Positions 53,195 through 63,903 are shown, counted from the first letter of the stretch. The stretch: 64,000 nt of DNA from Cellvibrionaceae bacterium (GCA_021151825.1 JAGKWQ010000012.1:45542-109541); one strand, 5' to 3'. Numbers and translations are program-made. The notes: generated by a model not told the origin, from the letters alone.

Positions 53195-56100
53195 TTAATA
53201 CACATCGCGCAAATAACGCTTATCCATATTTAATTTGCGGATATAGTTGACGGTTTCGGCTTCATCGAATTTGCCGTATTGCTGAATGATATCACGCAAT
53301 GCCTGATCCACATCTTTCGCCATGCGGCTGGCATCTCCGCATACACAAAAGTACGCGCCCTGCTCTAACCATTCCCAAATATCCGCGCCGCGTTCGCGCA
53401 TGCGATCCTGCACGTAAATTTTTTGCGATTGATCGCGCGAGAACGCCAGACTTAATTCATTGAGCACGCCATCTTTCTGGAATTGTTGCAGTTCATCCTG
53501 ATAATAAAAATCCGTTGTCGCGTGTTGCTCGCCGAAGAACAACCAGTTTTTTCCAGCATCACCGCGCGCTTGCCGCTCTTGCAAAAAACCACGGAAAGGA
53601 GCAACTCCCGTGCCGGGGCCAATCATGATTAACGGTGTATCGCCATTCTCCGGCACATGAAAATGTTTACTTGGTTGAACAAAGATAGGGACATCCACGT
53701 TGCCCGCACGATCAGCAAGAAATGTTGATGCAACGCCTTTGCGAATTTTTTTGTTCTCGCGGAACCGCGTGTAACGCACCGCCGAGACGGTTAAATCAAT
53801 TCGCGTTGGCTGCGCTTTTGAACTGGATGCGATGGAATATAAACGTGGCTGGATACGTTTCAACACCGCGATAAATTCTTCTACGCTCGCGCGAATTGGA
53901 AATTCCTGCAGGATATCCACCAACTGGCGACCATAAAGCCACTCCTGCAATTCCTGTTTATGCTCGGCATCCAATAATTTTTCCAAATCGGCACTTTTGG
54001 AACGCTCGGCAATAAATTGTAGCGCGTCCAGACTGGGGCGGCAGATTTCATAATTCTCGATCAGTGCTTTATGCAACGGCTTTTCGTGGGTATCCACGAT
54101 CACCGGCGCATCAGAATTTACATTCAGTGCTTGCTCAAGTTCATACACATAATCCGGACAGTTTTTTGGCCACACACCAAGTGCATCGCCCGCTTCATAG
54201 GCGATACCGGAATCACCGAGATCAAAACCGAACTGGCGAACATCTTTTCCGGAGCCATCGCCACTCAAGCGGTTATTCACGCTCAAACGCGATGGGTATG
54301 GATTCGCTTTGGTAAAACCGGTGGTAGTGGAAGTTGTAGGCATGGATGCAGTTGCACTCGCAGAAACAGTACCCGCTTGTGAAGCCACATGCGGCGCTAA
54401 TTGTTCCTTGAGCTTAGCAAACCATTCCGTTGCTGGCACTTCAAAATCCGTGTCGCAATCTACACGTTCCACTAATGCAGTGGCGCCCAGGGCTTGCAAG
54501 CGCGCAAATAATTTTTTACCGTGGCCGCAAAATTGATCGTAATTGGAATCACCCAACGCCAACAAACCGAATTGCAATTCATTGAGCGTTGTCGCTGCGT
54601 CATCATTTAACTGACTCCAGAAATCACCACCGTTATCCGGGGCATCACCATCACCAAAAGTGCTGGTAACGAAAACGACAAATTTATCCGCAGCAAGTTT
54701 TGCGACCGAATAATCATTCATGGATTGCAAATTCACCGCCCAGCCTTGGTCCGATAACTCCTGCATAAATTTTTGCGCAAGGGCTTCTGCATTGCCAGTT
54801 TGTGATGCCCACAGCAGTGTCAATGCCGGTTTATTGTCTGCAGGTACCGCGCTCACCCCCAAGGGTAAAACGCGACTGAACATACCGGCAAGCAAGCCAT
54901 TCACCCAATGACGATATTCCGTACTGATTGGTGAATCACCCGGTAATGCTGGCACCGCTTGAATAAATTTGGCGCTTGCCTCCAAGCCGCCGATGAAACC
55001 GGCCAGATAGGTTTTTTCGTCCGCTGAAAATTGTGGCGCAACCGCTTCAACCACACCGATTTTTTCAGCAAAGCTTTTAATTAAGGTCATACTGATTTCC
55101 TCAGCCACCGGGGCAAATACCCATTGGCTGCTTATCAAATCCGGGGCACTGGCAGGTGCGGAGACATAATCGTTAACGCTTTCAGATTCCTCTGCAAACA
55201 CTTCCACGCGTTTTAATACCACTGCCGCGACTTTTAATTCCGGTTGTTGGGAAATCGCATCGACTTTGTCGCTGGTCACGGCGTTGATACAGAGATTATC
55301 GCCATACACATCGTTCCAATGTATCGGCGCAAAACAATTTCCGGGAAGTACACGATCAGTCACTACAGCGGGCAAGATTGCATAACCACGCCGGGAACGC
55401 ACCTCGACTTTATCCTTGTTTTTAATTCCCAATTCAGTGGCGTCTTGCGGATTTATTTCGACAAAGGTACCGGGATTTAATTTATTGAGTGTGGGAATTT
55501 TTCCGGTTTTAGTAAGCGTGTGCCATTGGTGTTGAACGCGACCGGTGTTAAGCACCATGGGAAATTCTGCATCGGGCATTTCAGCAGGATTGACGTGCGG
55601 GCGTGGCAGAAAAATCGCTTTGCCGGAGTCGGTAGCAAATTGTAATGCTGGAACCGAACCATCGTCGGCCGTTTTTAATGGTTGGTTAATGCCGGTATTT
55701 AAATAACGAATCGGATTGCGATTGGAATTTTCATCAGCACAGGGCCATTGCAATGGATCTTTACGCAAACGTTCGTAGCTAACACCGCGCAAATCGTAAC
55801 CGGTTTTTGGATTGTAACTTTGTTTGATTTCATCAAATACTTCAGCAGCCGAATTAAAATTAAATCCGTCACTAAAACCCATTGCGCGTGCGACGCGCGC
55901 CACGATTTCCCAATCCGCCATCGCCTCGCCGGGAGGATTTACCGCTTCTTGCATCAGGGTGATATTGCGCTCGGAATTAATCATTACGCCTTCCGCTTCG
56001 GCCCATAATGCACCGGGTAATAAAATATCGGCGTAGCGATTGGTTTCGGTATCAAGAAACGCATCTTGCGCAATAACCAGCTCGGCTTTTTGCAAGCCTT

Positions 56101-57358
56101 CAATCACAATTTTGCGATTGGGCACGGAGGCAACCGGATTGGTACAAATAATCCAGCAGGCTTTTATTTCACCTGCGGCCATGCGCTCAAACATATCCAC
56201 CGTACCTTTGCCTAACCTGGTGCTGATGGAACCCTGCGGAATGCCCCACAGGTTTTCAATAAAGTCGCGATCTTTTTCTACCAGCAATGCGCGCTGGCCC
56301 GGCAAACCCGGCCCCATATAACCCATTTCACGGCCGCCCATAGCATTGGGTTGGCCGGTGAGTGAAAAAGGTCCACTGCCCAAACGGCAAATTTTTCCGG
56401 TGGCCAAATGCAAATTACAAATCGCGTTGGTATTCCAGGTACCGTGGGTGCTTTGATTTAAACCCATGGTCCAACAGGTCATAAATTCGGGAGCGGCGCC
56501 GATCATTTCAGCCGCGTTAATAATTGACTCGATGGAAAGCCCGGTAATCTCGCTCACATTTTCCGGTGTGTAATCCGTCAAAAACTCCGGAAAACTTTCC
56601 CAACCCTGCGTGTACTGCGCAATAAATTCGGAATCGGTTTTACCATTTTTGTGTAGCAAAAATAACAAGCCATTTAACAGGGCGAGATCGGTTCCGGGTT
56701 TGATAGCTAGAAACAAATCGGCTTTATCAGCGGTAGTGGTGCGGCGCGGATCGGCAACAATTAATGTTGCACCGGCTTTTACGCGATCCATCATGCGCAA
56801 ATATAAAATTGGATGGCAATCTGCCATATTTGCACCGATCACAAAAAATAAATCGGTGTGATCGAAATCCTGATAGGAACCGGGCGGCGCATCGGAACCT
56901 AATGAAAGTTTGTAACCCATCCCCGCGCTCGCCATACACAAGCGCGAATTGGATTCGATATTGTTGGTGCGCACAAATCCCTTGCAGAGTTTATTCACCA
57001 GGTATTGGGATTCAATCGACATTTGCCCCGATACATAAAAACTGAGCGAGTCGGGGCCGTATTGATCGAGAATTTCGCGCAGGCGTTTTGCAGTCGCACT
57101 AATGGCTTGTGCCATGGGTGTTTTTACCGGGCCGCGATTGCGCTCGGTGCGCACAAACGCCGATTCCATCCGCCCGGAATTAACCAACGCCTGGGCGCTG
57201 GTTTGGCCCTTGGTACACAGGCGGCCGAAGTTGGAGGGATGATTTTTATCGCCCGACACTTTGATAACTTTTTTGCCATCGGTTTCAAGAACCATACCGC
57301 AGCCCACACCGCAGTAGGGACATACGGAACGTACAGATTTAACAACAGAACTCGACAT
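53195..57358 (-). CDS. nasA: Assimilatory nitrate reductase fused to sulfite-reductase-type flavoprotein
   Basis: The ATG at 57358 (MSSSVVKSV) has GGAG 10 nt upstream and gives 1387 residues. N-terminal part (about 1-690): 4Fe-4S motif CPYCGVGCGM...CTKG, Mo-bis-MGD domains, Mo-ligand Cys in NSRLCMASAG, and molydopterin-dinucleotide-binding C-domain (NTGRVQHQWHTLTKTGK). C-terminal part (about 825-1387): flavodoxin-like FMN domain (LLWASQTGNAEALA), FAD domain (RLYSIASSS) and NADPH domain (LIMIGPGTGVAPFRGFLQER ... RYLRDVY), as in CysJ. It reduces nitrate to nitrite with NADPH-derived electrons in one chain. Nitrite reductase and transporter genes are not in the window. A sigma-54 promoter lies directly upstream. 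Confidence 0.95.
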   Translation of the reverse strand: MSSSVVKSVRSVCPYCGVGCGMVLETDGKKVIKVSGDKNHPSNFGRLCTKGQTSAQALVNSGRMESAFVRTERNRGPVKTPMAQAISATAKRLREILDQYGPDSLSFYVSGQMSIESQYLVNKLCKGFVRTNNIESNSRLCMASAGMGYKLSLGSDAPPGSYQDFDHTDLFFVIGANMADCHPILYLRMMDRVKAGATLIVADPRRTTTADKADLFLAIKPGTDLALLNGLLFLLHKNGKTDSEFIAQYTQGWESFPEFLTDYTPENVSEITGLSIESIINAAEMIGAAPEFMTCWTMGLNQSTHGTWNTNAICNLHLATGKICRLGSGPFSLTGQPNAMGGREMGYMGPGLPGQRALLVEKDRDFIENLWGIPQGSISTRLGKGTVDMFERMAAGEIKACWIICTNPVASVPNRKIVIEGLQKAELVIAQDAFLDTETNRYADILLPGALWAEAEGVMINSERNITLMQEAVNPPGEAMADWEIVARVARAMGFSDGFNFNSAAEVFDEIKQSYNPKTGYDLRGVSYERLRKDPLQWPCADENSNRNPIRYLNTGINQPLKTADDGSVPALQFATDSGKAIFLPRPHVNPAEMPDAEFPMVLNTGRVQHQWHTLTKTGKIPTLNKLNPGTFVEINPQDATELGIKNKDKVEVRSRRGYAILPAVVTDRVLPGNCFAPIHWNDVYGDNLCINAVTSDKVDAISQQPELKVAAVVLKRVEVFAEESESVNDYVSAPASAPDLISSQWVFAPVAEEISMTLIKSFAEKIGVVEAVAPQFSADEKTYLAGFIGGLEASAKFIQAVPALPGDSPISTEYRHWVNGLLAGMFSRVLPLGVSAVPADNKPALTLLWASQTGNAEALAQKFMQELSDQGWAVNLQSMNDYSVAKLAADKFVVFVTSTFGDGDAPDNGGDFWSQLNDDAATTLNELQFGLLALGDSNYDQFCGHGKKLFARLQALGATALVERVDCDTDFEVPATEWFAKLKEQLAPHVASQAGTVSASATASMPTTSTTTGFTKANPYPSRLSVNNRLSGDGSGKDVRQFGFDLGDSGIAYEAGDALGVWPKNCPDYVYELEQALNVNSDAPVIVDTHEKPLHKALIENYEICRPSLDALQFIAERSKSADLEKLLDAEHKQELQEWLYGRQLVDILQEFPIRASVEEFIAVLKRIQPRLYSIASSSKAQPTRIDLTVSAVRYTRFRENKKIRKGVASTFLADRAGNVDVPIFVQPSKHFHVPENGDTPLIMIGPGTGVAPFRGFLQERQARGDAGKNWLFFGEQHATTDFYYQDELQQFQKDGVLNELSLAFSRDQSQKIYVQDRMRERGADIWEWLEQGAYFCVCGDASRMAKDVDQALRDIIQQYGKFDEAETVNYIRKLNMDKRYLRDVY

Positions 57359-57388
57359 AGGGCTGCAACTCCTCAATACGAGGGGTTT

Positions 57389-57404
57389 TGCAAGCGCTAT
57401 GCCA
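57389..57404 (-). promoter_or_regulatory. Sigma-54 promoter of the nitrate reductase gene
   Basis: On the minus strand TGGCATAGCGCTTGCA matches TGGCAY-R-N4-TTGCW, with GG and GC separated by exactly 10 nt. Transcription would start near 57378, leaving a 20-nt leader containing GGAG before the ATG at 57358. This predicts nitrogen (NtrC) control. Confidence 0.8.
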
Positions 57405-57606
57405 GTGGCCGGAAGCGGGAATTGTTTTCGCCAGTGGCAATCATTCGAGGCAAAAAATCAGACTTAAGATTTTGATTTTTAAATATTTTTTATTCTTCAC
57501 TTAAATAAAATACAAATCCTGTTAAGGATTCTTTTACAGAAAATTAAAAATTTTCGCCCCAGATAAATGCAATTTTCAAGGCGGCGGGCGCTCATTTGTT
57601 TTTTAG

Positions 57607-57677
57607 TGGTGCAATTTCAAAAAGTGCAGCAAAAGCATTTAACGAATCACTTATTAAAATTGCACCAAACCTGCGCA
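57607..57677 (-). promoter_or_regulatory. Candidate NtrC-type enhancer sites
   Basis: TGGTGCAATTT (57607-57617) and AAATTGCACCA (57657-57667) are a perfect 11-bp inverted pair 39 nt apart. TGCACCAAACCTGCGCA (57661-57677) resembles the NtrC site TGCACC-N5-GGTGCA with two mismatches in one half. They lie about 230-300 nt upstream of the predicted start, a typical enhancer distance. The rest of the 331-nt gap is AT-rich. Confidence 0.45.
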
Positions 57678-57689
57678 CAACAAAAAGCA

Positions 57690-59375
57690 TCAAGTGCGGA
57701 ATTGCCCAACCAATTGCTGCAGCTCTGAGCCCACCTTAGCAAGGGTCTCACCCGAGTCATTAGAACGCGCCGCATATTGACTCGCTGATTCAGTTGCATC
57801 GGCAATCGCATGCATATTTTTGTTGATGGACTCGATCACCTGGGTTTGCTCTTCTGCTGCCGTGGCGATTTGCAAACCGCGCTGATTAATGGTGCTGACC
57901 TGATCATCAATCGATTTAAGCGCGGTTGAAGTTTCCGTCACCATTTGTACCGACACATCACCTTTTACCAGGCTGCGTTTAATCGAATCACTGGCCGCCG
58001 TTGTGCTCGCTTGCAAGCGCTGGATCATGCCCTGGATTTCCTGGGTTGAGGCTTGTGTGCGTGCAGCAAGTGCGCGCACCTCATCAGCTACCACTGCAAA
58101 ACCGCGCCCTTGTTCACCGGCACGCGCAGCTTCGATGGAGGCATTGAGCGCGAGTAAATTGGTTTGTTCGGCAATGCCACGGATTACATCAGACACAGCA
58201 CCGATGCCATTTACATCCTGCTGCAATTGTTGCAATCCATCGGTATTCAAACGCACTTCATCCGAGAGCTGATGGATATTATCGATAGACCGGGTCGCGG
58301 TCTTTTGTGCATCTTTGGTGGCCGCTTCGGTCACGCTCGCCGCCTGGGCAGCATCTTGTGTGCTACGCGCGACTTCCACGGCTGATGCGGCCATTTCGTT
58401 CATCGCACTGGCAACTTGCAGGGTTTGTTCGCGCTGGAGATCCAGCGTTTGGAATGTGGCGGTGGTGTTTTGCGAAACTTGCTGGCCAATATCGGCAACC
58501 TGACGAGTCAATTGCTGAATGCGCTGGATCATGCCGTGAATAGAATCCACAAACGTATTAAACGCTGTGATTACCGCACCAATCTCATCGTCGCTAGTGC
58601 GTGTGAGGCGCCGGGTTAAATCGCCGCCGCCGCGGGCAATATCTTCCAGGCTGCGCACCAAACCATTTAGTGGCTCCAGGGTTTTATTGGCGATAAAGAC
58701 GGCAACAAAAGCAATCATCAGCAACAGTGTTAACGCCACACCAAAAACTATCATCAATGTGGAGTGAATATAGGACTCGCTCTGCTCACGCGCTGCGCCG
58801 ACGGCAGCATCAATGTTGTCGATATAAAAGCCGGTGCCGATCATCAGATTCCACTTTTCCAGCCAGATGGCGTAGCTGAGCTTGGGATACGCTGTATCGC
58901 CTTGCCCTTGTCGGGGAAAATGGTAGGTCACAAAACCACCGCCGGCCTTGCCTTGCTTAACCAGCTCATTAATCAGGAAAACCCCGTTTACATCCTTGTA
59001 GTTCTGGAAGCTATCGCCAATTTTAGCCGTGTCGCTGCCGGAAAAAACGCGCACAGAATTGCCGTCATAACCAAAGAAATAACCATCTTTTCCGTATTTC
59101 AGGCGCTTAAGCAGCTCAATGGCTTGGGCTTTTTCCGGAGCATCATTCCCACTCGCTGCATCATATAGCGGTTTGATTAATGAACTTGCCACTTCCAGGG
59201 AATGACTAAGTTCTGTCTTGTGAGCTTCCAGCAACGTCGCATGGACAACTTCCATATCCTTGTCGAGAATTTTGTTCATCCGTGAACTGACCAGCGCAAG
59301 TAGCACCAGCAGGATGACAATGCCGGGAACCAATCCCAACAAGATCAGTTTGTATTTCATGGATAAGGAGCGCAT
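57690..59375 (-). CDS. Methyl-accepting chemotaxis protein with sCache_2 sensor
   Basis: The ATG at 59375 ([14 protein letters not shown]) has GGAG 9 nt upstream; product 561 residues. TM1 is at about 9-28; the periplasmic region is a single Cache domain ([39 protein letters not shown]); TM2 at about 205-227; HAMP; signalling domain with [42 protein letters not shown]. sCache_2 sensors bind small organic acids such as pyruvate, lactate or acetate, but the ligand here is unknown. It stands alone, divergently placed from the PilZ gene. No CheR-docking tail. Confidence 0.93.
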   Translation of the reverse strand: MRSLSMKYKLILLGLVPGIVILLVLLALVSSRMNKILDKDMEVVHATLLEAHKTELSHSLEVASSLIKPLYDAASGNDAPEKAQAIELLKRLKYGKDGYFFGYDGNSVRVFSGSDTAKIGDSFQNYKDVNGVFLINELVKQGKAGGGFVTYHFPRQGQGDTAYPKLSYAIWLEKWNLMIGTGFYIDNIDAAVGAAREQSESYIHSTLMIVFGVALTLLLMIAFVAVFIANKTLEPLNGLVRSLEDIARGGGDLTRRLTRTSDDEIGAVITAFNTFVDSIHGMIQRIQQLTRQVADIGQQVSQNTTATFQTLDLQREQTLQVASAMNEMAASAVEVARSTQDAAQAASVTEAATKDAQKTATRSIDNIHQLSDEVRLNTDGLQQLQQDVNGIGAVSDVIRGIAEQTNLLALNASIEAARAGEQGRGFAVVADEVRALAARTQASTQEIQGMIQRLQASTTAASDSIKRSLVKGDVSVQMVTETSTALKSIDDQVSTINQRGLQIATAAEEQTQVIESINKNMHAIADATESASQYAARSNDSGETLAKVGSELQQLVGQFRT

Positions 59376-59586
59376 CAGGTAAAACTCCAATTATTGTTAT
59401 AAGCGTAAGCTGCAGTAATAGTTAAGTGGACTTTAAAGGTAGTACAAAGTCACAGGAAGACAATATTGGCCGCCACGGCTTATTACAGCTTCTTTACCAG
59501 TAAAACGGGGACCTTCGAAAATATCGTCTAAAATTGTCTATATTCAAGCAGATAGTTATAACTGCAACTTTAGTGATGGCGGCTTA

Positions 59587-61422
59587 ATGACCCAGGAACT
59601 TGACCTTCAACCCCTACTGAGCAAGCTGGTTGTGCCGGCCCAAAACCTGACACAGCTCAGTTTTTGCGGGGGCAATAAAGAAGCCCAGGTCAAACAATGG
59701 CTGCAACAATTGCCGCTTACCCAAGCCCAGCAGGTCAGCGCGCCTTTATATACAGCGGTTCATGAATTAAGTCGCTTGCAAACTTCCTGGGAAAACCGCT
59801 TGCACCTTTTAGAGTTGCTGCGCATTCCAGTACATCAAACCTTGAATGGACTGGCCCTGAAGTATCTTAACCAACCGTTGATATTGCCTGAGGCCGCACT
59901 CAAAACCGCCACCGTCGCCCAGGCCATCCAGAAACATTTTTTAAATGGCTATTTAACGGTTGTACGCGACCTGTGCGTAAAGGTGCGCAAGACACCGGAA
60001 AAAACCGAATTCCCCCTTGAACTGCCACTAGCCATCCAGCGCGCCCTTACCGCACTTGGTCTGCTGCTGCTGCGTTCGTATCAACTCTATTTACCGATTT
60101 CCAGCCAGATCTGGTCAGAGATCCATGCGCTGTATCGCCTTGCGTGTGTATTGGAAGTGGAACATCTACCTATAGAAGAAAACCTTCCGCACCATCGCGG
60201 GCTGAAAAATATCCAGCAGCTGTATTTACGGATTTTATTACTGGCGACGGCGCGCCCTAACCAACTGCGCCAGGACGAAATTGAAAACACGTATAAGCTG
60301 CTGGACTTGCTTGCACCCAATGCCGAGCTGGAAGCCTATACTCCGGCCGGTAAGGAAAATTTATTTGTGGTATGGCTGGATAGCAATCGTCCGCCTTTTT
60401 ATAAGTCCAACTGGCGCGCACCCCATGAATCCAGCCCCACACCGCAATTAATGGAGTTGCGCACCACCCAATTGGTACAGCGGTTACAGGATGTCACCAA
60501 AACATCCGACGACGCTGAACACAGTCATTTGCCCACCGCACTTACCAGACATCTGGAACAGGCCTGGAGCCATTTGGCGATGCGCAGTTTTGAGCGGCAG
60601 GATGTTAATACCGATATAGAAGTCACGGTGGGCCTTACCAATATCCACTTTCAGATCGCTGGGGAACAGCCGTTTAACCTGTTTTTGAACCAATCCAGCG
60701 CCCTTAGCGGTGCGCCGGAAAAAGGCGCGATTTACCAGAAACGCGGCGTGCAATTAAAGATTGATGACGGGAAAAAAGCGGATGATCCCTGGGGCGATAC
60801 GTTTGATATCAAAGGGACGATCCTGGACGGTAAAGCCCTGCCCACATTGAACATTGAGAAGCAGTTGAAATCCCAGGAGCGGGAAAACTATCAAGGCAAT
60901 CACCCCATTTATACGGTGCCGCTGATTGATCGTAGCCTTGGCGGTTATGGGCTGGAATGGCGCGATGAAATCCCCGCCCAGGTGCGCGCCGGTGAGCTGC
61001 TGGGGCTGCGCGAATATGGCCGCACGAAATGGGCAATCGGCGTAGTACGCTGGGCCCACCAAACCAAAGGCGCGACTCAGTTGGGGATACAGATTCTCGC
61101 CCCGCATGCGATCCCCGTCGGTTTGGCCGCGGTCCATAAAACCGGAGGCTTTGCCGAATACTTACGTGCGCTACAAATTCCGGAATTGAAAGCCATCAAC
61201 CAACCACCCAGCCTGATTGCCAATGCCATCAGCTTTCACGAATACAGCAAGGCCAGGTTATATCTGCAACCCCAGGCGGGCGTCAGCCAGAACGATCTTT
61301 CCGTGCAATTGACCAGCCGGCTATTTGCCACTGGCGCCTTTAGCCAATTTGGTTATCGCGAATTGGCCACAGCCAAACCTGCTGAAGAGAAGAAGGACGA
61401 TTTTGATTCGGTGTGGCAGTAA
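59587..61422 (+). CDS. PilZ-domain protein with large N-terminal helical region
   Basis: The 611-residue protein lacks a signal peptide. Residues about 1-420 are mostly helical with no recognised domain; residues about 425-560 form a PilZ-like domain with DRSLGGYGLEW (D-x-S-x-x-G) and GELLGLREYGRTKWAIGVVRW. The Arg-x3-Arg motif expected about 20-30 residues upstream for c-di-GMP binding is not seen, so binding is uncertain. The neighbour is fimX, on the same strand 337 nt downstream, which fits a role in pilus or surface signalling. Confidence 0.78.
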   Translation: MTQELDLQPLLSKLVVPAQNLTQLSFCGGNKEAQVKQWLQQLPLTQAQQVSAPLYTAVHELSRLQTSWENRLHLLELLRIPVHQTLNGLALKYLNQPLILPEAALKTATVAQAIQKHFLNGYLTVVRDLCVKVRKTPEKTEFPLELPLAIQRALTALGLLLLRSYQLYLPISSQIWSEIHALYRLACVLEVEHLPIEENLPHHRGLKNIQQLYLRILLLATARPNQLRQDEIENTYKLLDLLAPNAELEAYTPAGKENLFVVWLDSNRPPFYKSNWRAPHESSPTPQLMELRTTQLVQRLQDVTKTSDDAEHSHLPTALTRHLEQAWSHLAMRSFERQDVNTDIEVTVGLTNIHFQIAGEQPFNLFLNQSSALSGAPEKGAIYQKRGVQLKIDDGKKADDPWGDTFDIKGTILDGKALPTLNIEKQLKSQERENYQGNHPIYTVPLIDRSLGGYGLEWRDEIPAQVRAGELLGLREYGRTKWAIGVVRWAHQTKGATQLGIQILAPHAIPVGLAAVHKTGGFAEYLRALQIPELKAINQPPSLIANAISFHEYSKARLYLQPQAGVSQNDLSVQLTSRLFATGAFSQFGYRELATAKPAEEKKDDFDSVWQ

Positions 61423-61758
61423 ATCGATCAGGCTTTGTGCACCGAAGTGCGAACCAAACCACAAAAGCAACGACCAGATCGCATAAATCACACGTGAGGT
61501 TGAGACGCTAAACGATTTCAGTAATATAGCCCGATCAATAGCTTGCATACCAACGCAAGCAAACGGCGACACATGGTAGAGTTTTCCGGCTTATCGGCAG
61601 AATGCCATCCACATACATAATCCAACAAAGACAGGAAATGCGGACGCAACAGACTCGAATGCGGAAAAACGCGCTATAGTCAACAGCGATCATCGCCCGG
61701 CAGCACACACATGGCGATTGGCACAGGCCGCGTAGGTATCCCTGACAACAGAAGACTT
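61423..61758. other. Intergenic region upstream of fimX
   Basis: About 336 nt with the fimX promoter. TATAGT at about 61671 may be a -10 element. A GCCGATAA-type motif on minus (61591-61598) resembles a flagellar sigma-28 -10 but has no partner -35 or gene. No other feature seen. Confidence 0.4.
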
Positions 61759-63861
61759 ATGACAACAACAGATACTATCCGCTTACTCATCCTGAATAAT
61801 TCCCGCTCTGAAGCCGAGCGGCTGATCAGCATGCTGCATGCATCTGGCCACCCATGTCGCGCCCAACACGTGGAAAGCGAAGAAGCCCTGGTCAAACTAC
61901 TGCAAGAACAAAGTTGGGATCTGTTAATAGGTAACGACAAAACTGCCAACCCAAGCCCGCAAACTGCCATCAAACAAATTCGCCGCCTCACCAAAGATGT
62001 ACCGGTCATTTTGCTCAGTGAGTTGGATGAAGATGAAAGCCCGTTCGCTGTTATTGAAGGCCTGCGCCTGGGCGCCACCGATGTCGTAAACCTTGATGAT
62101 GACCAACATTTGTTGCTAGTCATTGATCGCGAGTTACGCAATCGCGAGCAACGTCAGGCACGCCGCAATGCAGACCGCCGTTTCCGTGAAGCGGAACGTC
62201 GCAGCCAGCAATTATTGGACAGCTCACGCGATGCCATCGCGTTTGTGCAGGACGGTTTGTATCTCTATGCAAACGAATCCTTTGCAGAATTATTTGCCTA
62301 CGAAAATAAAGACGATATCGAAGCCATGCCGATTATGGATATGGTGAGCGACGCGGATCAAAGCCGCCTGAAGAACTTTTTAAAGGATTTCACTTTCAAA
62401 GGCGAAGAAGCAGAATCCAGCTCCCTCGCCTTTACCGGCATAAGCCAGTCTGGTGAAACCAAACATATCGATCTCGAAGTATCGCTGGTTACTTACGATG
62501 AAGAGCCTTGCATCCAGTTCCTTGCACGCGCGGCAACATCGGTTGTGCATAGCAACAACGAACAACTGGAAGCACAGCTCAAACAAATCAAATGGCAGGA
62601 TTTGGTGACTGGCGTTTACAATCGCCAATATCTACTTAACCAACTCGATCACATCATCGACACTGTCGATGAAAAACAAATTTTCTGTTTGTTTTATATC
62701 GAACTGGATAATTTTAGTGATCGCATTAAAAACACGTTTGGTGTTGCCGGTGCCGATCTGGCACTTATCGATATCGCCACCCTGTTGCGCGCGAAGGCCA
62801 ATACCAGCGATACCATTGCCCGCCTGAGCGATTCAACCTTCGCGATTATTGCACCCAATGTTAAAGCAGATGCCGCAGTTAATCGCGGCTTGCAGCTGTG
62901 CAAGGACATTGAAGGGCATATCATCGAGATCGATCATAAAACCCTGCAAATTACCTGTAGCATTGGTATTTCGTTAATCAACGAAACGACCACCAGCACC
63001 AACACCGTTATTGAACAAGCGCGCACTGCAATGGAAAAAGTGAACGCGAACAATGGCAATTGCGCCGCGCTGTTTGAACCGGATACGCCGAAAGGCGAAA
63101 TTAAAATTGATATCGCCGCTGCAATTCAGCAAGCATTGGCCTCTGATCGTTTCCGCTTATTGTTCCAGCCAATTATTAGCTTGCGCGGTTCCGACGAAGA
63201 ATATTACGAAGTGTATTTGCGCATGCTGGATGAAAAAGGCGAAGAAATTTCGCCGAATCACTTCCTGGAAGCGGCGGCCAATATCAGCGCGGCCACCAAA
63301 ATTGATCGCTGGGTAATTCTCGAATCGATCAAAATGTTGTCGCAACACCGCGCCAAGGGCAACAAAACCAAATTGATTGTGAATATTGGCCGGCAGTCGT
63401 TGTGTGATGAATCATTACTACCGTGGTTGGGTGTTGCTTTTAAAGCGGCAAAATTATCACCCGACTCTATTGTGTTCCAGGCGCAGGAAATTGATGTCAC
63501 CAATCATCTGAATGCAGCCAAACATTTTTCCGGTGGATTGGAGAAACTCAAAACGCATTTTGCCATCAGTAATTTCGGCTGTTCGCTTAACCCGTTTAAC
63601 ACGTTGACCCATGTACCTGCCACCATGATTAAAGTGGACGGCTCATTCACCACCGATATTCAAAACAACAACGAAAGCCCGGAAACCCTGATTCATTTAA
63701 TTGAACAATTAAATGGCGAAAATAAAATTACCCTGGTGCCATTTGTGGAAAATGCCAGCGTGCTTTCTACGTTGTGGCAAGCAGGTGCGCATTATATTCA
63801 GGGGCATTATTTGCAAGAGCCAAGCACGGGAATGAATTACGATTTTAATATGGAGTCGTAA
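61759..63861 (+). CDS. fimX: FimX-like c-di-GMP effector: REC-like, PAS, degenerate GGDEF and EAL
   Basis: The ATG at 61759 (MTTTDTIRLLILNN) gives 700 residues; an upstream ATG at 61711 is less likely. Order: receiver-like domain without the phospho-Asp pocket (LLILNNSRSEAERL), PAS (SSRDAIAFVQDGLYLYANESF), GGDEF domain with LSDSTF in place of GGDEF, and EAL domain whose catalytic motif is EVYLRM instead of EAL-x-R. This is the P. aeruginosa FimX plan (691 residues), a non-catalytic c-di-GMP receptor acting at the pole with PilB and a PilZ partner in twitching motility. The PilZ gene upstream and the minor pilin operon in the same window fit this. Confidence 0.87.
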   Translation: MTTTDTIRLLILNNSRSEAERLISMLHASGHPCRAQHVESEEALVKLLQEQSWDLLIGNDKTANPSPQTAIKQIRRLTKDVPVILLSELDEDESPFAVIEGLRLGATDVVNLDDDQHLLLVIDRELRNREQRQARRNADRRFREAERRSQQLLDSSRDAIAFVQDGLYLYANESFAELFAYENKDDIEAMPIMDMVSDADQSRLKNFLKDFTFKGEEAESSSLAFTGISQSGETKHIDLEVSLVTYDEEPCIQFLARAATSVVHSNNEQLEAQLKQIKWQDLVTGVYNRQYLLNQLDHIIDTVDEKQIFCLFYIELDNFSDRIKNTFGVAGADLALIDIATLLRAKANTSDTIARLSDSTFAIIAPNVKADAAVNRGLQLCKDIEGHIIEIDHKTLQITCSIGISLINETTTSTNTVIEQARTAMEKVNANNGNCAALFEPDTPKGEIKIDIAAAIQQALASDRFRLLFQPIISLRGSDEEYYEVYLRMLDEKGEEISPNHFLEAAANISAATKIDRWVILESIKMLSQHRAKGNKTKLIVNIGRQSLCDESLLPWLGVAFKAAKLSPDSIVFQAQEIDVTNHLNAAKHFSGGLEKLKTHFAISNFGCSLNPFNTLTHVPATMIKVDGSFTTDIQNNNESPETLIHLIEQLNGENKITLVPFVENASVLSTLWQAGAHYIQGHYLQEPSTGMNYDFNMES

Positions 63862-63903
63862 TCACGAATCACCTGATGAGCGACATAAAAAAACCGGAGC
63901 ATG

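Noticed and set aside
61591..61598. Flagellar sigma-28 promoter on minus
   Set aside because: GCCGATAA matches the -10 element but no TAAA-type -35 at proper distance and no leftward gene downstream.
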